A stretch of DNA of 64,000 bases from Apophysomyces variabilis (GCA_002749535.1 MZZL01000376.1:668822-732821), one strand, 5' to 3'. Positions 34,157 through 47,967 are shown, counted from the stretch's first letter. Program-made: numbers and translations. The notes: generated by a model not told the origin, from the sequence alone.

Positions 34157-36797
34157 GCTTTATCACTCTGTATATGCAAAGGAAAAATGCAAAATGTGAA
34201 AGGGGGAATCCGACGTTTCACTTCCGTTTTATATTCTGTCTAGGTGTCACCATGTTGACAAAAAAGGAAATGTTTAATTCCGCGGTATACAGTCGACTCA
34301 GCGAACTTGATCTATCTTTTCAATCACTTGTGTATTCAGTTGTTACGCTGCAAAAAACTACCTGACGACGATTGGATGACAAGGCCAAAATTAAGTCTAT
34401 GGCTTCAGCAAATGTGGCACCTTCAAGTGTTATTGATCCTTAAAGTACCTGTGACAATGAAATACAGTTACCACATCCAAATTATCTTGCTCACGTAAAA
34501 GGGTATCCCGTGTCATCGAGCATAATTACGTATTTAGCTTAGCATCACAGATACTTTATGCATGCCAGCAGGCTGCGGTCCTATACAGCTGAATAACTAA
34601 CTTGCAGTGGCGTCTACTCTTTTGCCGTGTCGCTATTTGCGAAAATAACCACATGACAGTATTATCGAGCTGTTTACTAAGTTCGTCTGCAAAATTTCAG
34701 AAATGTTTACGTTCTTTCACAGAGTGCCGCACAACATCACCAATGCCGCCGCCAGCAGCGCCGCACAAATAGCCACCTCCGAGAATCACATGTTGATAGC
34801 ATGGTTCTATGTGAAGGGATATTATAGGCCGACCTAGGAATATATATATATATATGCATGGTAGGCCATGGTTACTGAATGCAGGCTAATACAAGTTGTT
34901 ATGAGTAACTTTTGGTGACCTGAACGGCTATTACTTGGAAGTAAAAGGAAAATCTTACGTGGCGCAGACGCATGCTATGCATTCAAGCCACTCTAAGGGC
35001 GCGATTTCGCAAATATTACTTGTTCGGGTACGCAAACGTCATGCACGCTCGGGATACGGAAGAGATAATAATGAGCATGCATCCGCGACAGCAAACTTCG
35101 GTTTCATTGGCTGTGATGAGGCTGAGCAATCTAACGCTACAGTAAGCACGGCCAAGGATTCTATCCTTTTAAGGAAAAAACGCAGAAAGCCCTTCTGAGA
35201 AACAAGGCTTTTCAGAAATTGTGTGGCGCGAGACGAACAGCGAAAAACCTATAGGAGTGGCTACCTTGCCTTAACAAAATAACAATTAAAGTAAGTTAAT
35301 CAGGATCTTATGTGAGATATCTAGCCATATCCGCGCAGCTGCCAACTTTCACATAAAGGTAATCCTCTACAACAAGATCCTATCCTTCATTGTCATCTGC
35401 GAGATATTTCTATCAACATGCTTTTTGTCATTATTTGTCTTGGCATTGATGACACAAATCTCGTTCTTGTCTCTTCGTTAAGGATTATTGTCACTGTCAT
35501 TGGGATTGTCCTTTTCAACTAAGGGACACGTAGGAGGAAATAAGCAAGCATTGACCATGTTAGGCTACAGACTTTCATCGCTTGGTCTATGTGCCGTCAA
35601 AGGAAGACGATGTAATGCTAAATAAGGCATAGTAAATATTACCTAATTTCCTTCTTTCTCCTGTTCAAAACAAATAGAAACGCAAAATGACTTATTTCAT
35701 TTGTGATGACAACCATAAATACTATTGCAACTTCCCAATGTCGAATTGTAAGCTGCGAATTAAGCTGTTGTTCAATCGGTAGCTGCACAATAAAGATATG
35801 ACACTTGCATAAAGCCATCGAATCTAAATTTAGCAGAACATTGACGGACAAGACGTGTTTCTTCTATTTAGTGCGGATGTTGCAAACTTTCACCCAGATA
35901 CGGATGTAAGGGAACAATAAAACTGGAGATAAAGCTTCGAAATTCCGTAACACGACAGATGACGGAAGATATCCCTTAGTTAAACAGCGATATTAATAAG
36001 TAAAGACTAGATACCACCTTACAGGCCTCAACACATTGTCTAACTTTGATGACTGCATTGTTCAAACATGTACAAATATGATACATGCTGACGCTTATTC
36101 ACTGACTGTGTCTGAGAACCGGTGAGAACATGTTTATTGAGCTGCTTCTTTTCAACTTGCGGAGGCGTTTAGGCACCATCTCCTCAACCTAAATCGTTGC
36201 CTGTTCGTTACATGGAGCGGTTCCGGATGGATTAACTGCTCATTATCTGAAAAAAAAAAAGATAAATCAACGATCAAGTTCCACAATCTTCTAAATATTG
36301 CGCCCTAAGTTCGCGCGGATCGTGATTGATTGAATTGAAAATAATCCACGCAGAACCGTAATAGACCAACAAAAACTGGGGATAGTCTTGTACACGCTAT
36401 TACCAAGATCAGTTTCTGTGTAGTTGGAAACATTGAAGCATTTCGTCTTGAATCCAGACTCACATTCATAGTCTTATCACTTTAAACGGCTTATTACCTC
36501 ATAAAGCTTATGGCCGTTTATCTAAGTTGAGATCAATGATGGGAAGTTTGAGCCTTTTCTTCCGTGATCTTACGTAGTAACCATGTAGCACAGTGTTGCT
36601 GGGCCTTGTGTCACAAAGAGCAGTTGGTGTTCAACTTTATTCCATAAGAGTCATCCTTGGCAACGGCTATTGAAAGCAAGCCTTATTTTAGGTTTTTGTG
36701 TGAATATTATAAGCCTATCAATAGGCTTAGTTGCTTTCTTCTTATTCTTACAGAGCGAAAATACACCAAATATGAATGATGGCACGTCTTTTGTAAG
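34157..36797. other. Long spacer, no gene seen
   Basis: About 2.6 kb of AT-rich sequence with short ORFs only. A (TA)n run sits at about 34840-34855. The 5' end of the gene at 36798 must lie in the last few hundred bases; a TATTATAAG stretch at about 36705 and an ATG at 36772 are candidates, but the first exon is not resolved. Confidence 0.5.
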
Positions 36798-39700
36798 GAT
36801 GAATACAACAGCAAGACTTTAGAAGTTGATTGTCTTATACGCTTATCTGTCAAGGCTCATCTAAATATATTGCCTGAAGAGATTAGCGGAGTTCATTCTG
36901 ACGGAAGGTTAGCTGAAAAGCAGGGTATCGTGTTGCGAAAGGATGCAAAAGTGCATGCTTTCCCTAAGGGCACCCTAAGCGTTGTGAATGAAAAGCTACA
37001 AGGCAACAACTATTATATGAACTATGGACGGACGTGGGGTTCTACGCAGCTACCACAGCCTGAAACTACAGAATACAATTTTTTTGCGTGTCAAGCGCTT
37101 GAAAATGAAGTTGTAGCAAAACAAGAACTAGGAACAGAAGTGTTACTCATACCAAGGAGACACGTAAAGTTCAACTTATGTACAGCCCCATACCGGCAAC
37201 AGCATTAATTATACCAGATTTTGATAGTTGTTCTTCCAACCGAAGGCATTTGAAGCAACTGAAGAGCTCAAAATGGCTGTTGTTTATGCGTTACGGTCGA
37301 ACAACGACTCGGACAAGTTTAGAGAGCTAGAAAAAGTCTTCAAGTTGTTCGGCTACTATTATCCGCATTGGATACTGATTGGTAAATTACTTGAAATACC
37401 AGCAGTGGGCCGCCTTGACATTGTTTGACAGGAGGCAAATTTACGTACAAAATCCGGTTTACTTACTTTGATTCGCCGAAAGGTGTTATTAGTCGAGCTT
37501 TCAGAGAGGAAGTGGAATGGGCAGTATATGGTACAGTTTGTAAATTGCTTTTGATGTAAACAAACCTCATCAGGTCCTGAATCCCGTTTTAGGCGGCGAC
37601 CCAAGCCTTCTATATAGAGAAAGCCCTGATATTGAAGGATGGCTCGAAAGTACGAAGTGCAAACAAGTACACATAGCCGCGGTCGACATTGACCCTATCT
37701 ACGATCTCTTTGAACACAATGTGAGATCGGAAATTCAACGAATATACAAAGCAGCCTATGATGAGCGGGTACCTGCTACAATCGATAGTAATATCCCTAG
37801 AGCCTTAATATCACTACCGAGAAAGAATGTAAAGGTTGGCGCTACGAAGGGAGTTTTCTTTGACGGGTCTCAGTCAGATGAGGACGCAGTTGAGCTTATT
37901 AGTGAAAATTATATCGGGAAGTGGATGAAGGTGCTGGCTCGTGAAGGCAGACCACACATTCGGTGCATGGTTCGCCGGGCCGGCTTGTCTGCTAGCACCT
38001 ATACACATGGCTTCCTGCCCCGAGATTCAATGGATGAGCGCGAAAAAGAGTCAGGATTTATGCAGGCAGCAATAGCTCATTACATTGACTCAAACAGAGC
38101 GAAGCTACGTTCCAAGATACAGGAGTTTACGTATTTTGTCATGTACGTTATGTATCAAAAGGTGGGTACAGTTTATCTATACGTGCCAAATTCTGCCAAT
38201 TTAGGTCAGCGTGAGGGAGTGCCATTTCTTTTAATGAGATGGTTCGCAAGAGCAAAGTCTAGGCTAAAATATAAGCTAAAGCTTGCGGTCAGTTGAAGTT
38301 GGAGCATGCCTTCAGTTCTACAGCACACTCTCCGATTGACACATTAGCTCGTGCATTTTTTCTGTGCTAATGAAAACTAACTGGCAAAATAGCTAGTACT
38401 AGACCCAAAGTACGTCAAAGCAACTGATAACTTGAAGCAAGCTATTACCAAAGCGTTGAGTGTAAAAACGGAAAAAGAAAAATTTTGGCGGCTAGAGAAA
38501 GTATTTCAACGTTTCGGATATCTTTATCCATCTTCAATCTTGCTCGGTAAGATACAGTTGAGAGCCATATTATACTTAATACCACCATGTACCTAGGTGG
38601 ACGAATAATGTATCGTACAAATACTCGCCAGCCTGCTGAAAACCTGTTACCGAAAGTTGAAATTGAAACAATCGATAGGTTATTGCAACAGAATAATTAC
38701 GGACAGGACATCGACATCATTGGTAAGAATTTAGCTTGGACCGCTTCATATATATTCCATACTAATAGTTTAAGGAAACCATGTCCAGGAGGTAGCGCCA
38801 CTTTTGAAGGTTGTGCAGATTGGATCCATTCTGTTCAGACTAGGCAGGCAAGAATTCGGTTTGGCTCAATGAAACCTATGTATGAACTGCTAGACCAAGA
38901 TCAACAAGTGCAAATACTGCGGCTATACGAAATGAACAAATGTTCTTTGGACAGTTTCCTTGTAGTCCCAAAAGGGATACATTTCGACGGAGTAGACGCT
39001 GAACAACAAGCAATTGAGATCATTGAAGATTCTGTGTTTTCCAGGATGATTAGATATCGCGATTTATCAAGCGACCCTAATGTGGAGTATGTTAGACGAT
39101 GGGCGCAAGATTTTAAGATCTTCAAAAGAAATTCCTCGCTGGATATTGACTCAGAAAAGGACTTTCCTGGAAGCCTTGGCTTTGTGTTAGGCTCACAAGG
39201 AACATACAAGGAGCGTAAGGACGCTCTAAAACACGATAACGCAGATACAGAGGCTTTGTGCGAATTGGTCTACATCACATACAAAGAAGTACTTGTCTAG
39301 AAAAAAAACCTATGCAATCGCAGTTATTTATCAATCGTTTTTCCAGCTATATTTCTACGATGAGTTCATCAAACCAACAACAGAATTCAAGGAAGCGGTT
39401 AGACAAGCCTTGGAAACGGGGCAGACGAAGTACGATAAGTATAATTCTCTGCAAGACGTTTTCCAAAGGTTTGGCTATTACTACCCTACCAGAATACGAG
39501 TTGGTGTGTCCAACTGATCGATATGACTTGCTCACTCAAAAACTTAGGAGGCAAACTCATGCTGCAAGTTCCTTCTCATGACAAGAGCAAGACTCGACAG
39601 GAGGGTTTTTATCGCAATATTAAAAAGCGCTATGACTATTACCGGAAAGTTTATTCTGATCGTCCAACGGAGGTACAATCGGTATCACGGCATGGAGGAA

Positions 39701-42308
39701 ATCAGCCATATGAAATGCCAGACACAAGTGGCACAATTATAGAACGTCAACAAAATCTTTTCAGACATCACGCAATGGCGTTAATTGAAAACTCGATCGA
39801 TAAGAGTGAGAAAGTAAACGCTTCCGGTATAAAGACGTTTCCATCATTTAGTATATTGACATGGACGTGTTTAGGTGGCGATTCTGTTTGCTTATTGTGG
39901 AACAATGTTAAAGAGTGGATATCTTCAGTTGAGACAAACGAAGTTGTCATTCAAAAAGCAAATCTAAAGGCACTTTATAAAGTGCTAGACAAAGAGCAAC
40001 AGCATCAGATCGAGGGAATCTATCACACAGTGCTTCAGGAGGATGATCGTGTGTTTTATGACTGTCCGCTGATATTGGTCACTTATAACAGGATAAATAA
40101 TCTGAGAAGCGAACCTGTTCCGCAAAACCAATCTGTGCCCGTACGTGCGATAGACCTCTGTGACCATGTTTGCTCACCTTATTATACAGATAGACCCATG
40201 GTTTGAAAAATTGGTTGGGTCAACATTCCATGACAGTACCAGTGCGATTGAATTTTGCCGACGAATTTTTGATGACTGGGAAATCTCTATTGCAGAGCAA
40301 AAAATCACTGACAAAGTTAGAAACCATTTCCATGACTAAACATTGGAAGTAATTATCGTTCAATACAGTTTATACGGATTTATTGCTTATGCAGTGGTGA
40401 CGCCGAAGTCATGTCCTCCAATGTCAAGGATTTAAGGAAGAACAGTCAAGAACAAGACCATAAAGATCTTGGTCAGTGTAAGATTTTACTGTTTAAAGAC
40501 GAAGAGGGATTATGGAAATTCCAAAAACCAAGGAACTACAGTGACAAGATAGGTGATGCAAAACTAGAGGATCAGGAAACAGAAAGCGTATTGCCGCGGC
40601 TATTCCAGGAAGATCTAGGCTCCACTGCGTCCTTTTCTGGTGTAGAGAAGAATGTTGTATTCAAACTTGAACCTGCTACGGTACACAGAAACTATGGCTC
40701 TAGGATTGTACAGCATGTCAAATATGGGGAGGTAGTTTATTTAAGATTGATCGATTCGCCAGATACAGCGGCCATGCATATGGTTAATGAAAAAACCATG
40801 TTGGCGCTACTGAAATCGCAGAGAGTCCCATTTTGTGGTGGCAGGAAACTGGAACGCCTGTATGTTTCTGCCCATCAATGTCTATGGAATACTATAAGCT
40901 CAAGGCATGAAAACCCTGAACACCATATGGAAGAAGATGACACGAAACATTTACGCAAGATGTGCGATGCTATGAAAAAATCCGATGCAGACTACTTATG
41001 GTTTAGTGATGCAATGGTTTTTAGCGTTACACTGATATCATCGATAGGAAAATTGTGCGTTATCCATCTTTCAAAGATAATTGCCAGACAGTCGCTGAAA
41101 ACGATGATAGTGATAACAACCAAAGAACAACAGAAAGCGATAATTACGTTCGTAAAAATGATATAGTGCTCTTTGAAAGCCAGGCATCTCTCGAAACTTC
41201 CCTTACGATGTACTTGTGTTTTATTAACAATCAGCTCTGTTTCTCGTTTAAAGCGAATTTCAACACGTCTGAATGCCGTCAGGCAGAATGGCAAATTGTT
41301 CGACATATCGGCATATCTCCTAACGGGTCAAAATGGAAGACGACGCAAGCAATAATCAGTGAACTGAGAAACGAAGGATACAGATATAGCTGTAAAGACA
41401 TGCAGCGATTAAAGGAGGAATATGCTCATTTGTACGAAGAAGGCGATAATGAGAGTTACGATAGTGAGCATAATGACGAGGACTCTTCAGACCTGCGTAA
41501 TCAACGGAAATTAACTGTAAATGCGATGCTCAGTGGAATAGACGACACACAGCAATCGATCGAACTTTTCCGCTCAAATATTGCCAAAGGACATCGAGAA
41601 GCCTACTTTAAACTTGCCAAACTGCTCTGGGAAAACAAAAAGTACAAAGAGGCATTCGATATGTACGAAGCAGCTGCTTTGTTGTCAGTAGCAGAAGCGT
41701 ATTATGAACTAGGAAACCTTTATAGTATCGGCTTTTCGACTGATGATTTAAAGATTCCAAAAAGCAGAGACATAGCACTTGTATATTATTCAATTGGAGC
41801 AGTGCACGATGTTGCTGATGCAGCACTCAAGGCAGCTAGACTATATGAAGATGTGGCTACTCATAACGACATCAAAACCTGCTATAAGAAGGCTTTGCGG
41901 TTGTATCAGCATGCGTTACAGGATAGAGATATCCCTGCAGCATGGTTAGCAATAGGAAGAATTAAACATGCCATGGCGGGCATAACAGACGATCTCTCGG
42001 AACAAGAAGCACTCCGCCGCGGGGCATTTAACGCCTTTGCCAAAGTTGCTAAAGTTGAACCGTATGCTAGATATATGCTTGCTCTTTATCATTTATATGG
42101 CTGGAATTCCCAACAGCCTGACGCCACACTAGGATTTCAAATTTTATTGGGCCTTATCGAGTCTGGAGTCAGGGAAGTTATGCCGGCGATCGCCAGATGT
42201 TATGAGGGACTCGGCACAGAACGTGATAGTACAAAAGCCGCCGCCTATAAAGAGCTTGCGGATAGGATAACTACCGCTTACGATGACCATGTTACATATA
42301 ATATGTAA
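36798..42308 (+). CDS. Large protein with three MACPF-signature-like modules and Sel1-like repeats (5' end uncertain)
   Basis: Exons 36798-37163, 37228-37381, 37432-37523, 37574-38161, 38393-38546, 38597-39288, 39347-39503, 39548-40140, 40190-40315, 40369-41000, 41048-42308; frame open through all, about 1604 residues from 36798. Three modules carry FGYYYPHWILIGG (163), FGYLYPSSILLGG (441) and FGYYYPTRIRVGG (724), each split by a phase-1 intron before the last Gly and spaced 278 and 283 residues. The pattern fits the MACPF signature spacing (aromatic-G-x-x-aromatic-x6-GG). Each is followed by a GGD/GGS..W..S stretch. Residues about 1000-1190 may be beta-trefoil-like (units ending LWKIV and EWQIV). 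The C-terminal 270 residues resemble Sel1/TPR repeats. Such proteins are expanded in Mucoromycota (general impression). Pore formation is not implied. The first exon and the 231-bp intron (38162-38392) are the weakest parts. Confidence 0.7.
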
Positions 42309-43048
42309 ATATAATCCGTTAAACGTTGAGTTATAATTTACTTATCCACGCTGAATAACAATCAGTTTCCCATTGTGAGAAGATTGTATCTTGTCGAATT
42401 AAATTTGGCCACTCTCTTCGGGCACTCCTTCCCCAAATTACTTGAGCGCCGTTATGGTAAGTCAGAGGTCTGTTGGCATATTAGCCAATTACAATCCTAA
42501 GAGAGAAGTGAGGGAATAAAACAAAGGTAGCGCCTTAGCAACTGATAGAACACTCGTGAAATTAATATGCCATAAAAAAGCGTAAATGCTTACCATAACG
42601 ATTACATGACAAACTGACAGGATTGTCCTATTGATGATGTTTCATGAAACAGATAGAGATAATAGACCGGGAAGCTGCACATGAAGTCGTAAATGTGGAA
42701 AGGGGAGTACATGAAATAAATTCCTTGCCTGCAGCACGCGACGCTACTGGCCTTTTCACTTTTATACACATCTGTGTCTTTAGTAGAGTTACATTTATGC
42801 ATATTACTTTCCTTGCTGAACTGATGTACATCATATCAATCACATAAGCCATCCAGTCATTACCTCCACTCTTTACCTACTTTAAAGCTCATATAAGAGA
42901 CAATAGGTATCAGAACCTACTCAACATCATTCCCGTTGGAATTGTACACCATTGAGGGCATAGATGTCAGGAAACTATTTTTGAAAAGCAAACAATTCTA
43001 TACGTACTTTTATTATGGTATGCAGTTATTATTATATATTATCCTTTT
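42309..43048. other. Spacer between convergent genes
   Basis: Contains the 3' regions of the Sel1-tail gene and NMA111 copy 2; no gene seen. Confidence 0.55.
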
Positions 43049-46000
43049 TTAAACGTTATGACGCACCCATCCACAAATAGCGCTTTCATCCTGTATCAAT
43101 TCCCAGGTATCCCAATAATGCAAATCTAACTTGACCACCACTACGCTAGTTGATCCATCAAGCTTGCCTATTCTGATTCGTAGATAACCTTCATTTTCAA
43201 CGTTATCGGTCGTTGCATCCTCATCCTGTGTAAGGAAATTGCCATCTTTCAGCATTTGCTGTGATTCTCCTTCCGCTACTTCCCCGAGAGGAGCAGTATA
43301 TTTTGAACGACGATGACGATGACGCCAACCAAGTTCGTGGCTGCGTACAGCCTTAAGAAAAGAATCCAAGTCGTTTACTGGGGTTTCTTGTACCTCAACA
43401 ATCCAACTACCCTTGTAGAGAACACTAGAAGCAGGAGAACCCCGGAGACTATGAGAAATATAGACGCCCTTTGGGACAACCTTGACTCTTTCCATGGCCG
43501 CCTTATATGGATCTTGGATAATAGCACCCTGCCAGCAGGCGATACGCTTGGTTTCGTTACTACTGAACTCATTCAGAGGGACATTGACCTTGAGTTCTTC
43601 ACCATCTCTTAAGAGTACCTAGAGTGACATTGTTACTTTTTTGGTAAGCCAGGTCACGATGCTATCGCCTTACCATTTCTATTTCGGTTTCTTCATGTAT
43701 GTGAACCAGATCTGTCATCCGGGTGATAATCTTGTCGTTGATCGTCAGAACGATATCACCAACACACAAAACCTTTGCGCACGGGCTCCTCTGATCCAGT
43801 ATATTCAAAACGTAGAGCAAGTTATAGCGAGTTGTTCCACTGCTCTCTATCCGGTGAATCCAAGCGTCGCTCAAACCACGCACGCGGGCTGTAGCCATAG
43901 GCAAGGTCCAAAATTCAACGTCCAATCCTCGGAAGACAATTTCTTCCCCTTTGATAACCTTGGCAAGAGTAGGCATTACCAGGGATGTTGACAAACCATA
44001 TCGAAAAGCAACATCGTTTCCGTCTCTATCTTCACGCACGTCGTCAACCCAAAACGCTTGAACTTTGCCTTCGCTGTCCGTTAGAACGCCCTGACAATCC
44101 GGTGTGGTTGCAATGTTGATACCCTCAACATTCATGGAGCGCCAGCGAGGTGTGTAACACCAAGAAGTGTCAACATTAGAGGGGGCGCTAACAGTGGTTT
44201 CTTGATAGACGACAGAGCAGTCTGCATGGAAACCCGTAAAGTGCGTGCTATCTCCCTGATTCAACTCACTGTCACTAAACTCCAATGCTTGAATAGGCGT
44301 TTCTCCTAGCAAAGCCGGATCATACGTAATTAAAGCAAAGTTGTAGAATGGATGCAACATTAATAGCTTTCCAGGGATGGTGATAGTGTTGGCAAAAGTA
44401 AGAGAGATGTCACCGAGGGAAATGGGAACTGTATCACGGTCGCACAAGATCAAGGGCGGATTGGTCGAAACGATAAAGCCGGCTCCGTAAAACTGGTTCA
44501 CGCGAACGCCATCCACCCAGAAAGGTTGGTGAAAATCGACCTTCACAAAAGAAGGCATCAGCTTCTCTGCCAACGCCATGGAAGAATGTAATCGAGGAAA
44601 CATTGCCGTGGTTGGTGTACTAATGGCTTTGGGTGGTGGAGGTGCTGACATCTCTGTAAAATCCCATAATCCGGTCAAGTCTGAACAATTTGTCGGTGAT
44701 GTTTAGCTGTATGTTCTGCCTTCCTTTTCTACTTTCCGTTTTGACTCACCATTTCTGACAGCCATGCGAAAAGGATACCAGTGCCTGTCCACGTTCAAAG
44801 TGTCCACATATTCAAGGGAATTGCCCAACCGGTAAAAGCTAAGATAGCAAAAAAGTAAGATATCAACTATGCTGCTTTGGAAAGAGGCATGCTTACCGGA
44901 TAGGTACACATGCACCATCGGGTAAAGTCTGTATGGCCTGAATAAAGGCATCTATGTCGGGAGTCGGTATGCTATTAATGCTAAGGATGATATCCTTCTC
45001 GTTTGCATTAGCACCACTCAGCATATATCCTCCCCTGGCGATAAAAACGCCTTGCACTGGTTTAGAGTATGATCTAGCCAGTTGATATGATAGATTATGA
45101 ACGATGCCGCCGCTGATCTCCACAAAGCGGTCCGGGGTGATGCTGTGCAGACATTGAACGCGAACTGTGACATTCTCTATCTTTTCTCCTCGGCAGATCT
45201 TCAGGGTTACTTCTTGCTCTACTGCGTCATCCAGAATCGAAAACAAAGCGGTAAAGTTGGGCACCATTTCATTATTGCATTCAATAATAATGTCACCCGA
45301 TAGGAGAATTCCATCAGCTGGACCTTTTGGAAGCAGGGAACGGACAGCAAGCATACCCATTTCGTCAGGAAACTTGTGGCGTGCAGTAGCTTCCCAAGAG
45401 GCCGGTAGACCCAGACGTCGCAACTCATTATAAGAAAGATACTCGAACTCTGTCTGCAGAGTGCCGCGTGGCACTTGCTTCCCTTGCTGGATATAGCCCA
45501 AGGCGCGTTTGACTCGATCCAGTGGTAGGTAAAAACCTGACGCAGCATTACTAGCCCCACCTGCATTGATGGCAACGGCATAACCGTCAATATCAAGGAT
45601 AGGACTTCCTGAAGATCCACCGCTTGTCCCCGAAGCTGCTTGCATATAAAATGTGTTGAAATCGTTGTAGTCTCCTATGCCATAATTGGGTGCTCTAGTA
45701 AAAAAAAATGACAGCTTTAGTCTCTAATGCGCCCTGCTTAAATGCATCACTTACCGACGGTCAAGTCGTGCAATAGTACCCGATAGTATACTTAATTTTT
45801 CGCCTGCATCACTTCTATTAGGAGAAACATTTTATGTCATTAGCTGGGACGTTCTTTTTCTTCTTCTGCCTTTACTTACCCAACTACGCGGATATCTAAA
45901 CCGACCTTAGCCCGCTCCGGACTGAGTTCAATAGCTTCTAATTCCATAAACTTGACTTTTGAAGGATCAAACTAAAAGAAGAAAGAAAGGTATTGAGCTA

Positions 46001-46567
46001 TTAGATACGGAGGCAAAGAGTGCTATTTTCGAACTGTTTACCTGCATAAATCCGAAATCATGAACAGGATCTCTGTAGATCGGCTTTAGCTCAACTTCTT
46101 CGTAGTTATCTAGGATGGCTTGGGCCACAAGGGGTCCAGGGGAGACGACATGACGGTTTGTCAAGATGATACCGCGAACGGCATCGACAATAAAACCGGT
46201 AGCAATGTAATTGCCTTTCGCAGATCAAAAATAATTGAGTTCACTGACTTTGTCGGGGGTTCATTCTCTTACCTATTTCTTCGGAATCGAAACTGTATAC
46301 TTTACGCGACTTGATGGAAACAACAGCTCTGATAGTTTTTTCCAAAGTTGACTCCCATGACTTTAGTTCTGTAGGCTCCTGAACACATTTTTCAGGTATC
46401 TTGCTAAAGTAGTCCATCGGTGACCGTGGAGAGTTCAGTATCCGGGAAAGGGAATCCACAACCAACGATTTCGATCGAGCTGGTACAGTGCGCATACGGG
46501 GAACGACTCTTCCGCCTTGCGGCACTGACGGCTCCAGAGGAGAATTTGGTGGAGAAGCAGAAAGCAT
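43049..46567 (-). CDS. NMA111: HtrA-like nuclear serine protease NMA111, copy 2
   Basis: Eight exons: 46567-46273, 46214-46042, 45971-45880, 45814-45755, 45694-44897, 44838-44750, 44680-43674, 43618-43049; 1027 residues. Exons 2, 3, 4 and 5 have exactly the lengths seen in copy 1 (173, 92, 60, 798 bp). The catalytic His120 ([11 protein letters not shown]), Asp151 (DPVHDFGF) and [10 protein letters not shown] stretch are intact, so both copies should be active proteases. The N-terminal tail (about 95 residues) and the acidic insert of the last PDZ-like part differ most. Introns are unrelated in sequence, so the duplication is old. Role as for copy 1: nuclear HtrA, apoptosis and heat-stress related in yeast. 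The division of labour is unknown. Confidence 0.92.
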
Positions 46568-47764
46568 GAGTTATGTTTGTGTAAAGAGACAAAGATGACG
46601 ATAAAGAGGTTTTACAGCTTTTTATGGCGTTGAAAATAATTTACAGTTTACAATACAGTCCTAAGGAGGATAAGTGTACGTTACACCAAACGGAGCCGCC
46701 GGGTACATTCTGTCAAGGATGCGGCTCCAAAACATGAGTCAAATGATGGTGTGGCATTCATGTGTGGCTCGGGCTGGCTATCCGCTCCCAAAAATTTATG
46801 CCAGTAAATCATGGTATTCAAGGGTTCTTTTTTAACCTACAAAACCCGGAAGCGAAGCCCATTCTGTTGAACAACCTTGAACAAAAGCAAAAGGCCGACC
46901 GAAATGTGTGTGTGAACCGGGACGGCTCGACGAAGATCGCTGCTACTTTGCCACTCAAACGAAAAAGCATGTACTACGCAAACACCCTTAGCCAGCTGTG
47001 CCGTTTGGATTGAAAAAAGCTATGTAGCATGCCGACTGACACAAACAAATTTATGTGCCTAACGAGATGATATCATTTTAAATGGACCACTTTACAAAGG
47101 TCGTTAGCCACGTTTTCGGATTCTGGTGACACTAAGCTATACAACACTTTCTTGAAGAGTAGAGGAATAACCGTTGTAGCTTATTGCTCGCGTTAAAAGG
47201 CGATATAGTCCCCACAACAGAAAGATTGATCTGAAAAAATAAGGCGAGGCTTAGCCAGCAAATGCCACCCTCGAAATAAGAGTTGAGAGCTAACTTGCGT
47301 GTTCAAGCAAACTATCTTTTTTTTTATTGAAAAGTCTATGTAAGGCTGAGCGAAGAAATACTTGTGCTTGCGGCTTTATTTCTTTACTCAACGTTTAATG
47401 CAATGTAATTTTATGTTTCCTTGTCGCATCATAGATTAAAACTTGGAGATACTTAGTTGCGACAGAAGCAAAGTTGTTTCATAATTTCTGTACGCACACA
47501 AGTGTTTCAAGTTGTATCAGAATAATATATTCTATGGATAAATCATAGAATAAAGTAAAAGCAAAAATCTATGTAGTAGTTCGACTGCGGTTGCCTTGCG
47601 TTTTTTCGATGGTCTTGGTGCCTGTATACGTGGGGAAATAGAGCACTTAAAGTCAGCGTTTATAGATGTGAAAGTGATGGTATTGTCAGTCTGGATTCAT
47701 CTATATGGTTTTCTTCATAAGTCATTTGACCTGCCAAACTAGTGTCAAGAGAGGAATCATTTAT
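46568..47764. other. Spacer, no gene seen
   Basis: Holds the promoter of NMA111 copy 2 on its left. No ORF with recognisable coding character. Confidence 0.5.
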
Positions 47765-47967
47765 TTAAGAACACTGCTTCGGAGCTTGGGCACTCCAGCG
47801 AACCAAGTTTTGAGACTCTGCAAACATAGCCTGCTGGCGAATCTTAGCGGCAGTGCCGTTAAATAAAGATGTGAGCCAAAAGTAACCCTTCTGAAAATGA
47901 TTACAAGAGAAGCGATGACGACCTTACCATAGATGAGGAAATCGCCCAGTTTGGATGTTCCTGACAA
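47765..47967 (-). CDS. Possible small two-exon gene, unknown
   Basis: On the minus strand an open stretch ending at 47928 can be spliced over a 37-bp GT-AG intron (47891-47927) into 47890-47765. The result reads like a real small protein, with GDFLIYEGYFWLTSLFNG followed by a basic, Gln-rich tail, and stops at TAA. It has one aromatic-rich hydrophobic segment and could be a small membrane or mitochondrial protein. No in-frame ATG is seen directly upstream, so a first exon would be missing. I do not recognise the family. Confidence 0.3.

Noticed and set aside
36870..42308. Seven or eight small unrelated ORFs
   Set aside because: Phase-compatible short introns link them in one frame, and three share the same module and intron position.
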